The notes beneath the pieces were generated by a model. That model searched no databases and was not told the DNA's origin. It was given only the letters and a program-made list of their open reading frames with translations. Shown one piece after another: positions 28,553-32,573 of a DNA stretch of 32,573 nt. Made by a program: the position numbers and the translations under genes. How positions within the stretch are numbered: the stretch's first letter is position 1; each line of letters begins with the position of its first letter. This DNA comes from Paracoccaceae bacterium. Its GTDB lineage: Bacteria; Pseudomonadota; Alphaproteobacteria; Rhodobacterales; Rhodobacteraceae. The DNA lies in contig JAFMHE010000012.1 in assembly GCA_017854675.1 (NCBI GenBank), positions 1 through 32,573 on the forward strand, in the 5' to 3' direction.

Positions 28553-29923
28553 ATGACGCAAACGGTTCAATTGCCCCTGTGGCTCTTCATACTCATCCTG
28601 CTTTTTGCCGCAGTGACCGCGCTGAGCCATTTTTTGCTGCCATCAGTGCGGTGGTTTTTCCGCTTGCGGCTGGAAAGGGCGGTCAAGCGGCTGAACACGC
28701 GGCTGAAACGGCCTATTGAGCCTTTCAAACTGGCCCGTCGGTACGACATGATCCAGCGCCTGATCTATGATCCGGAAGTTACGCGCGAAATCGTCGCTTA
28801 CGCCAAGAACAACAATGTGCCGGAAAACGTGGCGTTTGAAAAAGCCCGCCATTACGCGCGTGAAATCGTCCCTAGTTTTTCTGCTTTTGCCTATTTCAGC
28901 TTTGCCATCCGTTTGGCGCGGTTGCTTGCCAATTCGGTTTACCGCATCCGCACGGCGGAGGGGAACGACGCAGTTTTTGATTCCATTCCCAAAGATGCAA
29001 CAGTGGTCTTTGTGATGAACCACCGCTCGAACATGGACTATGTTTTGGTCACGTATCTGGCGGCACGCGATACGTCGCTATCTTATGCTGTGGGCGAATG
29101 GGCGCGGGTCTGGCCGCTGAGTTGGCTGATCAAATCGCTTGGCGCGTATTTTATCAGGCGCACGGCGCGCACCGCGCTTTATCGCAAGGTGCTGGCGCGG
29201 TATGTGCAAATGGCGACCGTTGGCGGCGTGAACCAGGCGTTCTATCCCGAAGGCGGGTTGAGCCTGACGGGCAAACTGCGGCCCCCGAAAATGGGTCTGT
29301 TGTCCTATCTTGTCGAAGGGTTTGACCCCGAAGAAGGGCGAGACGTCGTGTTTGTACCCGTTGCGATAAACTACGACCGTGTGCTGGAGGATCGGGTGTT
29401 GATTGCCGCGGATCAACGGGGGGATCGCCGGTTTGGCGCGCGTATCTCGGTGGTTGTGGGTTTTATCCTGCGCAAATTATGGCAGCGGCTGACGTTTCAG
29501 GAAACCCGGTTCGGGACTGCGGCGGTTGCTTTCGGGGCACCGTTGTCGTTGCGTGCGTCCGGTCAGGGTGCCGAGATCAACGCGCTTTCGGTAGAGTTGA
29601 TGGCGCGGATCGAAACGGCGATGCCGGTCCTGACGGTGCCGTTGGTTTGCCAAGCGTTGTTGCAAAAGGACGGTTTGTCGCAAGAGGGTTTGATGGATGC
29701 AGTTGGCAAAATGATGGGGCAGATCCCGCAGGCCAACCATATTTTTGATATGGACGCGCTTGAGATGGAAGTGACCCGCGGCGTGCAATCGCTCGCGGAC
29801 CGCGATATTGTTGTTTTGAAAAACGGTGCTTGGACCATTGCAGAGGGTGAAACGCCTGTTGTGCAATTCTACGCGAACTCGATATCCCAATTCATCCAGA
29901 TTGATGCTGCGACTGCATCATAA
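28553..29923 (+). CDS. Glycerol-phosphate acyltransferase-like membrane protein (PlsB/PlsC superfamily)
   Basis: 456 aa; catalytic HX4D in MNHRSNMDYVLVTY and FYPEGGLSLTGKLRPPKMGLLSY. Confidence 0.85.
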   Translation: MTQTVQLPLWLFILILLFAAVTALSHFLLPSVRWFFRLRLERAVKRLNTRLKRPIEPFKLARRYDMIQRLIYDPEVTREIVAYAKNNNVPENVAFEKARHYAREIVPSFSAFAYFSFAIRLARLLANSVYRIRTAEGNDAVFDSIPKDATVVFVMNHRSNMDYVLVTYLAARDTSLSYAVGEWARVWPLSWLIKSLGAYFIRRTARTALYRKVLARYVQMATVGGVNQAFYPEGGLSLTGKLRPPKMGLLSYLVEGFDPEEGRDVVFVPVAINYDRVLEDRVLIAADQRGDRRFGARISVVVGFILRKLWQRLTFQETRFGTAAVAFGAPLSLRASGQGAEINALSVELMARIETAMPVLTVPLVCQALLQKDGLSQEGLMDAVGKMMGQIPQANHIFDMDALEMEVTRGVQSLADRDIVVLKNGAWTIAEGETPVVQFYANSISQFIQIDAATAS

Positions 29924-30070
29924 TTTCTGCAACTGCTGGGTCATAAAATTACAAAAACAGCGCTTGGGAGGTTGCATTGTTGCGTACGGCCCCATATTCC
30001 GGTGCGAGAGGCTGCGAGTCTGCATTGCGGCACGAAATGAAACTGATTGATCACGTCAAAGGAGGCCCGC

Positions 30071-31351
30071 ATGGCACTCGACACGACCATTGCGCAGTAC
30101 GAAGCACCTGAAAAGGACCTCTACGAGGTCGGCGAAATCCCTCCGATGGGGTACGTGCCAAAGCAGATGTATGCTTGGGCGATCCGCCGCGAACGCCACG
30201 GTGATCCCGACAAGGCGATGCTGCAGGAAGTGGTCGATGTGCCCGTGTTGGACAGTCAGGACGTTCTTGTCCTCGTGATGGCGGCCGGCGTAAATTATAA
30301 CGGCGTATGGGCCGCTCTTGGTCAGCCGATCAGCCCGTTTGATGGTCACAAGCAGCCCTATCACATTGCAGGTTCTGATGCCGCGGGCATCGTGTGGGCC
30401 GTGGGCGACCGGGTCACACGTTGGAAGGTCGGCGATGAGGTCGTGATCCATTGCAACCAAGACGACGGCGACGATGAGGAATGTAACGGCGGTGATCCGA
30501 TGTATTCCCCGACGCAGCGCATCTGGGGCTATGAGACACCTGATGGGTCGTTCAGCCAGTTTACCCGTGTACAGTCACAGCAGTTGATGCCACGTCCCAA
30601 GCACCTGACATGGGAAGAGGCGGCGTGCTATACGCTGACGCTGGCCACTGCGTACCGGATGCTGTTCGGCCACGAGCCACATGATCTGAAGCCGGGCCAG
30701 AACGTTCTGGTCTGGGGTGCCTCGGGGGGCCTTGGGTCTTATGCGATCCAGTTGATCAATACGGCTGGTGCCAATGCGATTGGTGTGATTTCTGACGAAA
30801 GCAAACGTGATTTTGTCATGGATCTGGGCGCAAAGGGCGTGTTGAACCGCAAGGATTTCAATTGCTGGGGTCAATTGCCAAAGGTCGGCAGCGAGGAATA
30901 CGCAGCCTGGTTCGCCGAAACGCGTAAATTCGGCAAGGCCATCTGGGACATCACCGGCAAGGGTGTGAATGTCGACATGGTGTTTGAACACCCCGGTGAG
31001 GCGACGTTCCCGGTGTCCACATTCGTGGTGAAAAAGGGCGGAATGGTGGTGATCTGTGCCGGCACCACCGGCTTCAACCTTACGTTTGACGTGCGTTACA
31101 TGTGGATGCACCAAAAGCGTCTGCAAGGCAGCCACTTTGCCCACCTCAAACAGGCGTCCTCAGCCAACAAGCTGATGCTGGAGCGGCGTCTGGACCCTTG
31201 CATGTCCGAAGTGTTTGCGTGGAACGAACTGCCAGAGGCGCACATGAAAATGCAGCGCAATGAACATAAGCCCGGCAACATGTCCGTGCTGGTGCAATCG
31301 CCCACAACAGGTCTTCGGACGCTGGAGGATGCGCTGGAGGCGCGCCGCTAA
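30071..31351 (+). CDS. ccr: Crotonyl-CoA carboxylase/reductase
   Basis: 426 aa MALDTTIAQYEAPEKDLYEVGEIPPMGYVPKQMYAWAIRRERHGDPDKAM; GASGGLGSYAIQL nucleotide-binding motif; long C-terminal match to Ccr. Confidence 0.97.
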   Translation: MALDTTIAQYEAPEKDLYEVGEIPPMGYVPKQMYAWAIRRERHGDPDKAMLQEVVDVPVLDSQDVLVLVMAAGVNYNGVWAALGQPISPFDGHKQPYHIAGSDAAGIVWAVGDRVTRWKVGDEVVIHCNQDDGDDEECNGGDPMYSPTQRIWGYETPDGSFSQFTRVQSQQLMPRPKHLTWEEAACYTLTLATAYRMLFGHEPHDLKPGQNVLVWGASGGLGSYAIQLINTAGANAIGVISDESKRDFVMDLGAKGVLNRKDFNCWGQLPKVGSEEYAAWFAETRKFGKAIWDITGKGVNVDMVFEHPGEATFPVSTFVVKKGGMVVICAGTTGFNLTFDVRYMWMHQKRLQGSHFAHLKQASSANKLMLERRLDPCMSEVFAWNELPEAHMKMQRNEHKPGNMSVLVQSPTTGLRTLEDALEARR

Positions 31352-31381
31352 CCGTTCATCGTTTCCAGTTGGGAAACAATC

Positions 31382-31415
31382 AGCCCGCGAATCAGGTATT
31401 GGTTCGCGGGCTTTT
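31382..31415 (+). terminator. Rho-independent terminator after ccr
   Basis: AGCCCGCGAA-TCAGGTATTGG-TTCGCGGGCT-TTT, perfect 10-bp stem. A second hairpin GTTTCC-AGTTG-GGAAAC lies just before it (31361-31377). Confidence 0.88.
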
Positions 31416-31530
31416 GCGTTTAGAAAAAGGCAGACAATCCCATCAACACCTTACTAACACTGACCTCACTATTATTGGGGAGTAGAAATCAGCGAATTTC
31501 TTTGTTGATGGAGCACATGTTATGGGTGTG

Positions 31531-31545
31531 TTAACACTTCATTAA
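31531..31545. promoter_or_regulatory. CtrA-type binding site TTAA-CACTTCA-TTAA
   Basis: Exact TTAA-N7-TTAA, 20 nt upstream of the small ORF at 31565; overlaps the palindrome GTGTTAACAC (31528-31537). Confidence 0.65.
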
Positions 31546-31564
31546 CTATTTAGGGGCGATTTTG

Positions 31565-31774
31565 ATGACGCGACATGACTGGATACTGGATGTTCTTGCT
31601 GACCTAAAAGAGTTTGCGTTATCTGCTGATCTGTTTACCCTTGCAGAGCAGCTTGATGACACCGCCCTGATAGCATTGGCCGAGATCGCCTCCGTTGAGG
31701 AGGGCAAACAAGGGCAAGCATATGCTAAAGAAACCAACGCTGGAACACATACTGGAGGCGTTGGAGCAAGCTGA
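31565..31774 (+). CDS. Small conserved-looking protein overlapping luxR
   Basis: 69 aa MTRHDWILDVLADLKEFALSADLFTLAEQLDDTALIALAEIASVEEGK...; helical amphipathic pattern; overlaps the luxR 5' end by 53 nt in another frame. Confidence 0.55.
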   Translation: MTRHDWILDVLADLKEFALSADLFTLAEQLDDTALIALAEIASVEEGKQGQAYAKETNAGTHTGGVGAS

Positions 31775-32441
31775 CACGCTTGAAGGTATGCAGACCGCGA
31801 GCGTGGCACTGCGCGATCATCTGGATGTTTGGCATATAGCCTATCATTGGGTCGATTCCGCCGGGGACCAATATGGGTGCGGGACCTATTCGATTGAGTG
31901 GCAGCAGCGCTATATGGCGCAAAACTATCAACGTTTGGACCCGGTAATCATCGGGTGTTACCAGCGCTTTCATCCGGTGGACTGGAAGCAGCTCGACTGG
32001 TCCTCCAAGGCAGCGCGGGCGTTCCAAAAGGAAGCGATTGAATACGGGATCGGCAATCAGGGGTTTTCGGTGCCGATCCGGGGACCGAACGGGCAGTTCG
32101 CCTTGTTTACGGTGAACGATTCATGCGACGATGCGGCATGGGCCCATTTCACGGAAAAGCACCGGCGCGAGCTGATTCTGGTTGCGCATTATTTCAATGA
32201 AAAAGCGCTCTATTTTGAGCCCGACCGCGTGGCCGATCCGGTGCAGCCCCTATCGCCGCGCGAAGTAGACGCGATGACGCTGCTGGCGATTGGATACAAC
32301 CGTGCGCAGGCCGCCGATACGCTGTCCATTTCCGAGCATACTTTGCGGGTATATATTGAAAGTGCGCGGTTCAAGCTGGGCGCGATGAACACCACTCATG
32401 CGGTTGCGCGGGCGCTGAGCCGGGGGTTGATCGTCGTCTAG
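31722..32441 (+). CDS. LuxR-family AHL-responsive transcriptional regulator
   Basis: 239 aa; autoinducer-domain W-x3-Y...DPV...W pattern (EWQQRYMAQNYQRLDPV...VDWKQ...GNQGFSVPIRG) and LuxR HTH LSPREVDAMTLLAIGYNRAQAADTLSISEHTLRVYIESARFKLG. Confidence 0.92.
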   Translation: MLKKPTLEHILEALEQADTLEGMQTASVALRDHLDVWHIAYHWVDSAGDQYGCGTYSIEWQQRYMAQNYQRLDPVIIGCYQRFHPVDWKQLDWSSKAARAFQKEAIEYGIGNQGFSVPIRGPNGQFALFTVNDSCDDAAWAHFTEKHRRELILVAHYFNEKALYFEPDRVADPVQPLSPREVDAMTLLAIGYNRAQAADTLSISEHTLRVYIESARFKLGAMNTTHAVARALSRGLIVV

Positions 32442-32468
32442 ATCGGTCCGTGTTGCTGATGTGGTTCA

Positions 32469-32531
32469 GGGGGCCAGCCCCCCGCGACCCCAAGGGGTCA
32501 CGTCCCCCGAATTATTTGAGGCCAAAAAGAA
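32469..32531. repeat. G/C-hairpin intergenic repeat, copy B (GGGGGCCAGCCCCC, GACCCCAAGGGGTC, CCCCCGAATTATTTGAGGCCAAAAAGAA)
   Basis: Same layout as copy A at 1364-1418; lies just after the luxR stop, so it may act as its terminator. Confidence 0.7.
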
Positions 32532-32573
32532 AGCGGTGTTGCGTTTGTGCCATTTGGCCGCGCGGTCTGTTCC

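Noticed and set aside
30030-30060. TGATTGATCACG near ccr as a possible further TGTGATCACA-type operator
   Set aside because: Only the TGATCAC core matches and there is no paired arm; treated as chance.

Overview
The window looks like a central-carbon-metabolism island from an alphaproteobacterium, most likely a marine Rhodobacterales/Roseobacter-type genome (taxonomic inference from gene content, synteny and an intergenic repeat style). The minus strand carries a long suc operon: sucC, exported protein, SAM methyltransferase, sucD, lipoprotein, sucA, odhB/sucB (two lipoyl domains), PaaI thioesterase, MAPEG protein and lpdA (cut by the left edge). Also on the minus strand is mcl2-like, NnrU-family, DUF1737, mesaconyl-CoA hydratase (mch). 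The plus strand carries mdh, a DUF1194 protein, sdhC, sdhD, sdhA, lipoprotein, FkbM methyltransferase, sdhB, an FAD dehydrogenase and a DUF1989 protein. Further right are deoD, an H-NS-like gene, ecm and a GNAT gene (all minus), then an acyltransferase, ccr, a small ORF and a LuxR-type AHL receptor (all plus). Most of this is known biology: TCA cycle plus ethylmalonyl-CoA pathway. The most interesting signals are: (1) the same 35-bp composite inverted repeat, TTTGTGATCAC-N13-GTGATCACAAA, upstream of both sucC and sdhC; (2) sucC/sucD and sdhA/sdhB each split by an [exported/lipoprotein gene + SAM methyltransferase gene] pair in the same order; (3) a perfect CtrA-type site TTAA-N7-TTAA upstream of a small ORF that overlaps a luxR gene next to ccr; (4) a translationally coupled FAD-dehydrogenase/DUF1989 pair between sdhB and deoD; (5) two copies of a G/C-hairpin intergenic repeat. 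No rRNA, tRNA, CRISPR array or transposon was recognised.
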